Below are positions 7,344 through 13,437 of a stretch of DNA of 13,437 nt, in pieces (position 1 is the first letter of the stretch; the number at the start of each line of letters is the position of its first letter). Both the position numbers and the translations under genes were made by a program. The DNA is from Methylococcaceae bacterium. Its GTDB lineage: Bacteria > Pseudomonadota > Gammaproteobacteria > Methylococcales > Methylococcaceae. Location: NCBI GenBank assembly GCA_012026715.1, contig VEPB01000326.1:1-13437 (forward strand), in the 5' to 3' direction. The notes below the pieces were generated by a model, which searched no databases, had not been told where the DNA came from, and worked only from the letters and a program-made list of their open reading frames with translations.

Positions 7344-7631
7344 ATGACCCAGCCCAGAACTCTCTCCTTCAACCACGTCCCCGACACCGGATCCGCCGAT
7401 ACCAGCGTGCCGAGCCTGTTGCGCAGCACTACCCGCTCCGGGACGGAAATGGTCGATCCAGTGTTGGCCGGCATCAAGGTCGAAGCCACTTTCCACCTCG
7501 GCACCGCCCTGCGGGAAGGCGCCGGGGTGAAACAGGCAAAACTGCCGCCGGACACCCCGAAGCTGCTGGCCCCGGAAACCGAGCCTCGGAAGCGGCTCGC
7601 TCCTTGGAGCCCGTCTCGGCTGAATGTTTAG
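7344..7631 (+). CDS. hypothetical protein, 95 aa
   Basis: ATG at 7344 is preceded by AAGGAA with a 7-nt spacer, a good ribosome binding site, and that chose the start. The product begins MTQPRTLSFNHVPDTGSADT and has no transmembrane segment or motif I recognise. The last 15-20 residues (RKRLAPWSPSRLNV) are of low complexity and may be read-through into unrelated sequence, so the gene may be truncated at its 3' end. It is divergent from the conflict operon, with 241 bp between them, which would suit a regulator or accessory gene. Nothing in the protein itself shows that. Confidence 0.4.
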   Translation: MTQPRTLSFNHVPDTGSADTSVPSLLRSTTRSGTEMVDPVLAGIKVEATFHLGTALREGAGVKQAKLPPDTPKLLAPETEPRKRLAPWSPSRLNV

Positions 7632-7657
7632 CCATAGACCATCACGCCGACTTCCCG

Positions 7658-8086
7658 CTACAGCGGCGGATCGACGTCGAACGAATCGACGAATTCAGCT
7701 CCGTGCTCAAATGCGATGACTTCCGGATCTGCCAGCTGGGCGATCACGGCCCCAATCCCATCCAAGGGCACCAGTCCCTCTACCGTTCCCCCACCGAAGT
7801 GACGATCCGCGTAGTCCCTTGCTTCTTTTTGGCTGATACCGCTTGGCACGTCCACCTCAATGTCTCGGCCATCTGGAGATCGAATTTCGAATCGCCACCA
7901 CAAGCTGATTTCTGCTCTGAAAGACACGCTTTGCGGCTTTCCAACCGATTCCTTGTATACTGCTGCTGCGGGATCTACCCCTGCTGGAGTTGCCTCGATA
8001 TCAAGCCCATCTGTAGCTCGAATAGCGGGAATAGCAGTTGTGGCGGTCCGAGCTCGTTTTTTTTGAATCATCCGCGAAAGGGTCAT
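7658..8086 (-). CDS. hypothetical protein coupled to DUF3987 gene, 142 aa
   Basis: The ATG at 8086 overlaps the stop of the DUF3987 reading frame as ATGA, implying an ancestral operon with translational coupling. The N-terminus is basic (MTLSRMIQKKRART). The middle contains WWRFEIRSPDGRDIEVDVPSG followed by SQKEARDYADRHFGG, given here as two adjacent motifs around residues 63-100, and the C-terminus is acidic (EFVDSFDVDPPL). I do not recognise the family. With the DUF3987 gene ruined upstream, its expression may be lost. Function unknown; an accessory protein of an integrated element is a guess based on context. Confidence 0.55.
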   Translation of the reverse strand: MTLSRMIQKKRARTATTAIPAIRATDGLDIEATPAGVDPAAAVYKESVGKPQSVSFRAEISLWWRFEIRSPDGRDIEVDVPSGISQKEARDYADRHFGGGTVEGLVPLDGIGAVIAQLADPEVIAFEHGAEFVDSFDVDPPL

Positions 8087-8961
8087 GGTGTGAGCCTACT
8101 TGCCGGCTGCTGCGGAACTTCCAGCAGCGCTGGATTGACGGCCAATACGACACGTCTACCATCCTGACGGATCCGTAGTCGATCCAAAGTAAAAAGCTCT
8201 TCGATCGCCCCGTTAAGACAATCCTTCTTCCTGAGTGGGCCGTATTGCAGGGTAAAATTTTTCGGGACGAGATGTGTCTGCTCGCGTCGGCAATGGTCAA
8301 TCAGCCAACCATCTAGCCTAACCGCATTTGCCAGTTCTTCCGGTAGCGCCAATTCACTAAAGAATCTGCGGGCTTAGCTCAAATTCCATGCGGAAATTCG
8401 GGTCGCAGACTCGACGTCGTCCGTGCCAATTACACCGATAGGTCCTTCCCTGAAAATATGGAAGAGCGCTGCCAGCCTCGCCGCGTTGTCCGCCGACTTG
8501 GAAGCAACGTCCCGCACATCGTGCAATTCGCCGCCGTCTCGCATTTCACGCTCAATTTCGTCGTAATAATCCACCCATGCTTTTTTGGCGTCAGGATCCG
8601 GGCTCAACACCGGTGGTATGAGGGTACCGTCAACATTCAGCGGGTAGGGCATTTCCAGAATTTCGGTAATTCGCTGATGAAATATTGCTAATCGGGGCTA
8701 AGAATCAGGCGGGTCCGAAAATGGCCTGAAACCCTGAGTCGATTCCGGCCAGGTGATCAGAAAACGCGCAAAAAAACCCGTCCCCCTGGCTAGCCCTCCC
8801 GACTTTTCAAAAAAAGTCCGAAGGGTTGTTTCTTGTACCTGGAGCGCAATAGTTAAGCGCACGCCGCGGACAGTGAAGGATTCTGACGTACGCCGGCCTA
8901 CGGAGTGCATACCCCCATCCCATAGCACGTTCAACAACGCCAAATATCCGCGCATCTTGGG
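8083..8961 (-). pseudogene. DUF3987-family protein, 5'-truncated with two nonsense codons
   Basis: Translation in one frame gives the C-terminal part of a DUF3987 (YfjI-like, primase/helicase-associated) protein: YLALLNVLWDGG, then LARGTGFFARFLITWPEST, ELHDVRDVASKSADNAARLA, and ALPEELANAVRLDGW. Two stops interrupt it without a frame change: TAG at 8698-8700, where PPDS*PRLAIFHQ suggests an original Trp, and TAA at 8374-8376, where AWNLS*ARRFFSELALP suggests an original Glu. Homology begins at about Met 8955 and the whole N-terminal half is missing; the sequence beyond belongs to the integrase/IS91 region. DUF3987 proteins are common in integrated elements and prophage remnants. The nonsense reading is direct; the original residues are inferred from family memory. 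Confidence 0.85.
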
Positions 8962-9079
8962 AACCGCTAGCACTGACAGTCACTGTGGCTGACACCAGCG
9001 GAGTGTGAAGGTCCGGTTATCCAAGAGAGTTCAAGCACGAATTCCGTGGTCGAACGTCAGCTTTACCTTGGTGGACTAA

Positions 9080-9093
9080 ACCGCTCGCGCGGT
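9080..9093. repeat. small hairpin upstream of integrase gene
   Basis: ACCGC-TCGC-GCGGT forms a 5-bp stem with a 4-nt loop, about 100 bp upstream of the integrase ATG. Confidence 0.4.
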
Positions 9094-9158
9094 AAACATC
9101 TATCTTCGAATGGGCGTGGTTATGTAGTTGAAATGTTGGATCGGTTCTTGTTGATGGA

Positions 9159-9175
9159 CGAGGCAATCCGCCTCG
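9159..9175 (+). promoter_or_regulatory. leader hairpin before the integrase RBS
   Basis: CGAGGC-AATCC-GCCTCG gives a 6-bp GC stem and 5-nt loop ending 10 nt before the AGGAG ribosome binding site (9185-9189) of the integrase gene. In an mRNA it could affect translation. It has no T-run after it. Confidence 0.4.
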
Positions 9176-9196
9176 GTTCTCCACAGGAGCAGAGCC

Positions 9197-10072
9197 ATGA
9201 ACACGACAACTCCCACGGGTTCACCGCTGCGTCAACGCATGATCGAGGATATGCGGTTACGCAAACTCTCAGAAACGACGCAGACCCACTATATTCGAGC
9301 CGTCCGGCGGCTGGCCGCCTTCCTAGGGCGTTCACCGGATACCGCTACCGCAGAAGATCTGCGAAATTTTCAGTTGTATCTGGTTGATCATGGCGTTTCG
9401 CCGATCACGCTGAACGCCACGATTACCGGACTCAAATTTCTGTTCGACGTCACCCTGGATCGGTGCCACCTCATGGCCAAGATGCAGCCGGTCAAGCTCC
9501 CCAAGACGCTGCCGGTAGTCCTCAGTCGAGAAGAAGTTTCACGGCTGATTGCGGCGGCGGGCAATCTCAAACACCAAACGGCTCTCTCGGTCGCCTACGC
9601 CACCGGATTACGGGCCGGTGAAGTGGTGGTATTGCGCGTGGGCGATATCGATAGCCAACGGATGACGTTACGTGTTGACCAGGGCAAGGGCCATAAAGAT
9701 CGCTATGCGATGCTGCCGCCCGTGCTGCTGGAACGCTTGCGGGTCTGGTGGCGAGTCGCCAGAGCCCAAGGCAAGATGCTCGATGGCGGATGGTTATTTC
9801 CTGGGCTGAATCCGATCGACCATCTCAGCACCCGTCAACTCAATCGAGCAATCCACGAAGCAGCCAACACGGCTCAGATCGGCAAACGGGTCTCCCTGCA
9901 TAGTTTGCGTCATGCTTTCGCCACCCATCTCCTGGAACAGAAGGTCGATATTCGCGTGATCCAGGCCTTGCTTGGCCACAAACGATTGGAAACCACGGCG
10001 CTTTACACCCAGGTGGCCAACAATCTCCTCTCGCAAGTCATCAGCCCCATCGAGACGTTACCACCTTCGTAA
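9197..10072 (+). CDS. tyrosine recombinase/integrase of an IS91-type element
   Basis: A 291-residue site-specific recombinase. ATG at 9197 follows AGGAG with a 7-nt spacer; a longer ORF beginning at 9046 in another frame is not coding. A SAM-like core-binding domain covers about 10-95 (RQRMIEDMRLRKLSETTQTHY). The catalytic domain covers 105-285 and carries all the expected residues: Arg139 (ATGLRAGE), Lys164 (QGKGHKDR), His235-x-x-Arg238 (HSLRH), His261 (LLGHKR) and nucleophile Tyr270. It is XerC/D-sized. The stop is 9 nt from the start of the IS91 transposase, and the TAAGGAA at the junction doubles as that gene's ribosome binding site, so the two are co-translated. It probably helps move or resolve the element. 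Confidence 0.95.
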   Translation: MNTTTPTGSPLRQRMIEDMRLRKLSETTQTHYIRAVRRLAAFLGRSPDTATAEDLRNFQLYLVDHGVSPITLNATITGLKFLFDVTLDRCHLMAKMQPVKLPKTLPVVLSREEVSRLIAAAGNLKHQTALSVAYATGLRAGEVVVLRVGDIDSQRMTLRVDQGKGHKDRYAMLPPVLLERLRVWWRVARAQGKMLDGGWLFPGLNPIDHLSTRQLNRAIHEAANTAQIGKRVSLHSLRHAFATHLLEQKVDIRVIQALLGHKRLETTALYTQVANNLLSQVISPIETLPPS

Positions 10073-10081
10073 GGAACCTCG

Positions 10082-11248
10082 GTGGGGCAGTGTGCCCTGG
10101 AGGTCGCGGATATCTTCCGCGCCCATGGGGAGCCTTGGCGCCAAATCCAGCACGGACATCTGAGTCTGGGTCAGCTCCGCGTCATGTCGGCCATCGAACA
10201 GTGCCGCAGCGCGGCGCTAGGGGGACATCTGTGGTCTTGTCAATCCTGTGGCCACGACGAGATCGCCTATAACTCCTGCCGCAATCGGCATTGCCCGAAG
10301 TGCCAAGGCAGTGCCGCGAAGCGTTGGCTCCGAGCGCGTCAAGCCGATCTATTGCCGGTGCCGTATTACCACGTGGTCTTCACCCTGCCAGCGCCCATCA
10401 GCGCGATCGCCTACACCAACAAGGCCTTGATCTACGGTTTATTGTTCGATGTCACCGCCGAAACGTTACGCACGATCGCCGCCGATCCCAAACATCTGGG
10501 CGCAACCATCGGCGCTACCCTCGTCCTGCATACCTGGGGATCGGCCTTAACCCACCATCCCCATGTCCATGGCATCGTGCCGGGCGGCGGCTTATCGCCG
10601 GACGGGGCGCGCTGGGTAGCCTGCAAACTAGGCTTCTTCCTGCCGGTACGGGTACTTTCGCGGTTGTTTCGCAACCGCTTCCTCGAAGAACTCGAAAAAG
10701 CTCATCACGCTGGACGGCTGCAGTTCTTCAGTGAGTTCGCTCACCTGACAGAGCCGGCGGCGTTCGATGAGTGGCTGGCTCCGTTGAAAGCCTGCGACTG
10801 GGTGGTCTATGCCAAACGCCCGTTTGCCGGTCCGGAAGCCGTGCTGGCCTATCTGTCCCGCTATACCCATCGGGTAGCGATCTCCAATCAGCGACTCGTT
10901 TCCTTGGATGATCGCGGCGTGACGTTTCGCTGGAAAGACTACCGGGCCAAAGGGCGAACTCGCCACAAGACCATGACCCTCGATCCGAGCGAGTTCATGC
11001 GGCGCTTCCTACTGCATGTGCTGCCCAGTGGCTTCCATCGTATCCGCCATTACGGACTGCTCGCCAACGGTAGCCGCCAATCCAGTCTCGCGCTCGCTCG
11101 TGAGTTATTGATGCAGCCAACGCCCCTCTCGGCAGAACCTCGACCGGTCGAATCTCGGTCACCTACGCATCCCTGCCCCGAATGTGGAACCCCTATGGTG
11201 ATCGTCGAAGTCTGGGCACGCCGATGTTCCATTCGGGCACCCCCTTAA
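10082..11248 (+). CDS. IS91-family HUH transposase
   Basis: 388 residues from a GTG start at 10082, chosen because AAGGAA lies 6 nt upstream, overlapping the integrase stop. The N-terminal zinc-binding region has cysteines at 53, 56, 66, 71 and 74 (CQSC ... CRNRHCPKC). The HUH nuclease motif is HHPHVHGIV (His161 and His163). The tyrosine motif YLSRYTHRVAISN (257-269) supplies Tyr257 or Tyr261 as nucleophile. The conserved C-terminal block LPSGFHRIRHYGLLANG (314-330) is intact, followed by CPECG (365-369). These enzymes drive rolling-circle transposition by a single-strand nick. Full length for the family, with no break. It sits directly after the partner integrase. Confidence 0.95.
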   Translation: MGQCALEVADIFRAHGEPWRQIQHGHLSLGQLRVMSAIEQCRSAALGGHLWSCQSCGHDEIAYNSCRNRHCPKCQGSAAKRWLRARQADLLPVPYYHVVFTLPAPISAIAYTNKALIYGLLFDVTAETLRTIAADPKHLGATIGATLVLHTWGSALTHHPHVHGIVPGGGLSPDGARWVACKLGFFLPVRVLSRLFRNRFLEELEKAHHAGRLQFFSEFAHLTEPAAFDEWLAPLKACDWVVYAKRPFAGPEAVLAYLSRYTHRVAISNQRLVSLDDRGVTFRWKDYRAKGRTRHKTMTLDPSEFMRRFLLHVLPSGFHRIRHYGLLANGSRQSSLALARELLMQPTPLSAEPRPVESRSPTHPCPECGTPMVIVEVWARRCSIRAPP

Positions 11249-11535
11249 GCGCAGGGCACACCATGAAGGGGCAGACCCTCAACGAATGCTTGCTATTGCC
11301 TGCCTTTGGGCTTGTTGGGAACGGCTTTGCCAAATGTTGGAAATCCCACTATTCGAGACCTCGTCACCCGCCCGATCAATGGCTCCGACCTGCAGACAAC
11401 GCGCAAGCCCTGCCCATACCTATCTGCGACCGTGGCAAACCGCCGACCAAAGCCAACCTACACACCACCAAATCCCCATAGCGATCCGCTTGATTTAGCG
11501 ATATCGAAACATCCCGCGGTTTCCTCCCCCAAGGC

Positions 11536-11606
11536 TTGTGCGACGCCTGCCCGGCAGCGTCGTATGTGACGGCGGCTCTATCGCGGTCAGGGCAGGCATC
11601 GCACAA
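11536..11606. repeat. 17-bp imperfect inverted repeat with 37-nt spacer
   Basis: TTGTGCGACGCCTGCCC at 11536-11552 is matched by the reverse complement of GGGCAGGCATCGCACAA at 11590-11606 with one mismatch. The spacer is GC-rich and contains shorter complementary pieces (CGTC/GACG). As a result both strands read similar peptides here (MCDACP...). It could be an oriIS-proximal structure, a REP-like element or a terminator stem. Confidence 0.75.
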
Positions 11607-11898
11607 CCCTCAATGGAAAGCGACGGTCAGCGGCCGGGGGGTTCCGAAGGCCTCCTGTCGGCAGCCTCGGAAAGCCGCCATTCAGATTTGCTCCAGGCTC
11701 ATCTGCACGGATGACCGGAAAGGCCGAGGACTTCCCGCTCGACCATCGGCGCCCAACGTCAGCACCAATTTGAAACCGGTCATCGCGGGCCTGGTGGGCT
11801 CGATGACAGTAAAGGGCACGCTGTACAGTGACGACTGGCCGCTGTCGGGAGTCGGAATTTCATTGACCGCTTTCCGGCGATGAATCTGAAGAGAAGAC

Positions 11899-11913
11899 GG
11901 TCGCCAGGCGACC
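11899..11913. repeat. 15-bp hairpin beside the IS1111-type insertion site
   Basis: GGTCGCC-A-GGCGACC is a perfect 7-bp inverted repeat. GGTCGCC recurs inside the 17-bp direct repeat at 11929-11935. A second hairpin, CCATTG-C-CAATGG, lies at 11913-11925. IS1111-group elements are known for choosing stem-loop or repeat targets, which fits. Confidence 0.6.
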
Positions 11914-11920
11914 CATTGCC

Positions 11921-11937
11921 AATGGAATGGTCGCCCC
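11921..11937 (+). repeat. 17-bp direct repeat, left copy
   Basis: AATGGAATGGTCGCCCC here is identical to 13421-13437. The two copies are exactly 1500 bp apart and bracket the DEDD transposase gene, its downstream non-coding region and the subterminal inverted repeats. It is either target/core sequence or an element end. Confidence 0.9.
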
Positions 11938-11938
11938 T

Positions 11939-11949
11939 CCTTAACACGG
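11939..11949 (+). repeat. IS1111-type left subterminal inverted repeat
   Basis: CCTTAACACGG pairs with CCTTAAACGG, the reverse complement of 13392-13401, with a one-base gap. Confidence 0.5.
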
Positions 11950-12006
11950 CATCGCTGTGCCAAAGTGGCGGTTTCGACAAGCCACCCTAGTGAAGAGGCA
12001 ACCATT

Positions 12007-13038
12007 ATGAAAATTACGACCGTTGGGATCGATTTGGCGAAGAAAGTCTTTCAGGTGCATGGCGTGGATGAGCATGGGAAAACAAGCCTGAAGAAGCAGT
12101 TGAAGCGTGCGCAGATGTTGCCGTATTTCGCGAATCTTCCCCCCTGCTTGATCGGCATGGAAGCCTGTGGCAGCGCGCACTACTGGGCCAGAAAGCTGGG
12201 CGGAATGGGGCATACGGTCAAGTTAATGGCGCCCCAGTTCGTAAAGCCCTATGTGAAGACGAACAAACATGATGCAGCGGACGCCGAGGCTATCTGCGAG
12301 GCCGTAGGCCGTCCCAACATGCGGTTTGTGCCGATCAAGACCGATGAGCAGCAGGCGGTGCTATCAATGCACCGCGCCCGCGAGGGCTTGGTCAAGGCCC
12401 GCACCGCGCAGGCGAACCAGATTCGGAGCCTTTTGGGCGAGTTCGGCATTGTCGTACCGCAAGGGATTAGCCATATTGTCGGGCATCTACCGGCCACCCT
12501 GGAAGACGCCGAAAACGAATTGCCGGGGGTGTTCCGCGAACTCTTGCACCGCTTGGGTGACCACCTGAAGGAACTGGACCGACAGGTGGCGGAAGTTGAC
12601 GTGCAAATCCAGCGCTGGCATCGGGAAAACGCCGCAAGCCGCAAGTTGGCCGCTATTCCTGGCATCGGGCCGATCACGGCCAGCGCCTTGATGGCTGCTA
12701 TCGGCGATGCCAAAGCTTTTGAGAACGGGCGGCAATTTGCGGCCTGGCTGGGCTTGGTGCCTAAGCAACACGCCACGGGCGGCAAGCAGAACTTGCTGGG
12801 GATCAGCAAACGCGGCGACGGTTATTTGAGGAAACTGTTAGTACACGGCGCACGGGCGGTCATCCGAGTGAAGGAACTCAAGGCTGACCAAGCAGATGAC
12901 TGGCTTTTAGGGCTGATTGGCAGGCGGAACAAGAATGTTGCCACGGTGGCGCTGGCCAACAAGAATGCCCGCACCGTCTGGGCCCTGCTGGCCCACGACC
13001 GTGAATTCCAGCCTGGCTACGCCGCTGCATTCGCCTAA
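12007..13038 (+). CDS. IS110/IS1111-family DEDD transposase
   Basis: 343 residues; ATG at 12007 has AGAGG 8 nt upstream, better than an in-frame start at 11965. The N-terminal RuvC-like DEDD domain shows Asp9 (VGIDLAKK), Glu52 (GMEACGS), Asp89 and Asp92 (KHDAADAEAI). A coiled-coil-like helical segment lies around 165-210. The C-terminal Tnp_20 domain runs from AIPGIGPITASALMA (216-230) to LLGISKRGDGYLRKLLVHGARA (263-284, key residues S267 to A284). These recombinases move circular intermediates under guidance of an element-encoded bridge RNA. One oddity is HATGG at 255-259, where family members as I remember them have a Ser in the first position after His, so the nucleophile may be altered. 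No frameshift. Confidence 0.95.
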   Translation: MKITTVGIDLAKKVFQVHGVDEHGKTSLKKQLKRAQMLPYFANLPPCLIGMEACGSAHYWARKLGGMGHTVKLMAPQFVKPYVKTNKHDAADAEAICEAVGRPNMRFVPIKTDEQQAVLSMHRAREGLVKARTAQANQIRSLLGEFGIVVPQGISHIVGHLPATLEDAENELPGVFRELLHRLGDHLKELDRQVAEVDVQIQRWHRENAASRKLAAIPGIGPITASALMAAIGDAKAFENGRQFAAWLGLVPKQHATGGKQNLLGISKRGDGYLRKLLVHGARAVIRVKELKADQADDWLLGLIGRRNKNVATVALANKNARTVWALLAHDREFQPGYAAAFA

Positions 13039-13420
13039 TCGGCAACTGAACTGGAAGCGAGCGATTGACAAAAGGAAAACAAGAATTTGAGTTTAAGAGG
13101 GTCCACTCCACCGATTGCACAGGCAATCAAGACATGATGGCAAGACAGGTTAGACCGTGGACAACCGAACCCGTAAATGACAAAGCACCTTCAAGTGCGC
13201 ATTGCCGATAGGGAATTGTCCAGCACATTCCATCAGGGACCAGGGGCTCACGCCTCAAATAAAGTCCGAATGTACGGATGCAATCTTTACCTCCTTGTGA
13301 TCACCAATGAAAGCTTGGCAAAACGGGGCGACCATGTATGTCATCGGAGCCGCCTGACACCCAATGGCCGGTTCCAAAGTGGAGCCGACGACCGTTTAAG
13401 GTCCCACCTTCGCCCAAACG
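13039..13420 (+). ncRNA. candidate bridge RNA/seekRNA region of the IS1111-type element
   Basis: 382 nt downstream of the transposase with no gene. Two segments are complementary to the flanking 17-bp repeat: GGGGCGACCAT (13325-13335) is the reverse complement of its last 11 bases, and CATTCCAT (13226-13233) of ATGGAATG within its first part. Together they cover 16 of 17 bases with a 3-base overlap. Hairpins are frequent: GATTGC-ACAG-GCAATC (13113-13128), GCAC/GTGC (13185-13198), TCCG/CGGA (13265-13278) and CGGTTCC/GGAGCCG (13369-13387). IS1111-group elements encode their guide RNA in exactly this place. The true RNA ends are unknown and it is probably shorter than the whole region. Confidence 0.55.
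13392..13401 (-). repeat. IS1111-type right subterminal inverted repeat
   Basis: CCGTTTAAGG; its reverse complement CCTTAAACGG matches the left copy at 11939-11949 apart from one extra base there. Confidence 0.5.
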
Positions 13421-13437
13421 AATGGAATGGTCGCCCC
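13421..13437 (+). repeat. 17-bp direct repeat, right copy (window end)
   Basis: Identical to 11921-11937. The window stops on its last base, so it cannot be told whether flanking host DNA or a second tandem copy of the element follows. Confidence 0.9.

Larger units (their letters stand above)
8961..11534 (+). mobile_element. integrase-coupled IS91-type element (ends approximate)
   Basis: The unit contains a tyrosine recombinase gene and an IS91-type HUH transposase gene in one operon. IS91 elements lack inverted repeats and target duplications and insert next to GAAC/CAAG tetranucleotides. DUF3987 homology breaks at CTTGGGAAC (8956-8964), and CTTG occurs at 11535-11538 just before a long inverted repeat, so these are candidate ends. 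The right end should carry the replication origin (oriIS) and the left the terminus. Boundaries are inferred and could be off by tens to hundreds of bases. Confidence 0.4.
11249..11920. other. intergenic spacer between the IS91-type and IS1111-type elements
   Basis: 672 bp without a convincing gene. ORFs here on both strands are short, lack ribosome binding sites and resemble no family I know. The first part (to about 11534) is probably the tail of the IS91-type element. It also holds a long imperfect inverted repeat (11536-11606) and a hairpin-rich site next to the IS1111-type element. A gene fragment around 11690-11880 cannot be excluded on either strand. Confidence 0.5.
11921..13437 (+). 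mobile_element. IS110/IS1111-type insertion sequence
   Basis: About 1.5 kb, with a DEDD transposase, a short 5' leader (about 70 nt) and a long 3' non-coding part (382 nt), the layout of the IS1111 subgroup. Subterminal inverted repeats are CCTTAACACGG (11939-11949) and the reverse complement of CCGTTTAAGG (13392-13401), matching apart from one extra base. The right one lies about 19 nt inside the end, as is usual for IS1111. Exact ends within or next to the 17-bp repeats are not determined, and the window stops at the right copy. Confidence 0.75.

Noticed and set aside
7289..8167. 292-codon plus-strand ORF spanning the small hypothetical genes
   Set aside because: Overlaps a better-supported ORF with an RBS at 7344 and the ATGA-coupled 142-aa gene; its product has no coherent domain.
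8374..8700. Programmed stop-codon readthrough in the DUF3987 gene
   Set aside because: Two different stops (TAG, TAA) in a gene that also lacks its 5' half fit decay better than recoding.
9046..9387. 113-codon ORF overlapping the start of the integrase gene
   Set aside because: Different frame from the integrase, no motif, and the integrase ATG at 9197 has a strong RBS.
11536..11606. Integron attC site
   Set aside because: The arms lack the RYYYAAC/GTTRRRY core pair, and no integron integrase or cassette is near; the tyrosine recombinase here is paired with IS91.
1..13437. CRISPR arrays, tRNA or rRNA genes
   Set aside because: No regularly spaced repeats and no tRNA or rRNA sequence were recognised on either strand by eye.

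Overview
The window is GC-rich DNA with long, well-organised minus-strand genes on the left and mobile-element debris on the right. The gene families (MoxR/vWA/TIR/FGE-like conflict genes, DUF3987 proteins, integrase-coupled IS91 and IS1111-type elements) suggest a high-GC proteobacterium, probably a gammaproteobacterium. That placement is inference; no rRNA or tRNA is present to confirm it.

Left edge (1-982): the C-terminal part of an M20 zinc peptidase gene on the minus strand, without its catalytic N-terminal half, followed by an exact 34-bp palindrome at 863-896.

Centre-left (983-7102, minus strand, transcribed right to left): a tightly packed four-gene operon. In transcription order it encodes (i) a DUF4062 protein with an iSTAND-like (degenerate STAND NTPase) domain, whose frame breaks near 6020, (ii) a MoxR-type AAA+ ATPase, (iii) a vWA-domain protein with an intact DxSxS MIDAS, and (iv) a 905-residue protein with a helical N-terminus, TIR, DUF4062 and a C-terminal FGE-sulfatase (C-type-lectin-like) domain. 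The first two junctions are 4-bp ATGA overlaps and the third is a 3-nt gap, so the four products are very likely made together. This matches the MoxR-vWA class of NTP-dependent biological conflict systems. A plausible reading is that the FGE-like domain senses a ligand, MoxR and vWA act as an ATP-driven switch, and TIR is the NAD-consuming effector. The last domain ends in a segment laid out like the variable region of diversity-generating retroelement (DGR) targets, but no reverse transcriptase or template repeat lies in the window.

Middle (7103-9196): an intergenic region with a 16-bp palindrome, a small unknown plus-strand ORF, an unknown 142-aa minus-strand ORF, and a decayed DUF3987 gene in one continuous frame with two nonsense codons and no 5' half.

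Right (about 8960-13437): two mobile elements. The first is a tyrosine recombinase coupled to an IS91-type HUH transposase. The second is an IS110/IS1111-type element with a DEDD transposase, flanked by 17-bp direct repeats, carrying a 382-nt downstream non-coding region. That region has two segments complementary to the flanking repeat, as expected for a bridge RNA/seekRNA guide. Between the elements are a long imperfect inverted repeat and a hairpin-rich target site.
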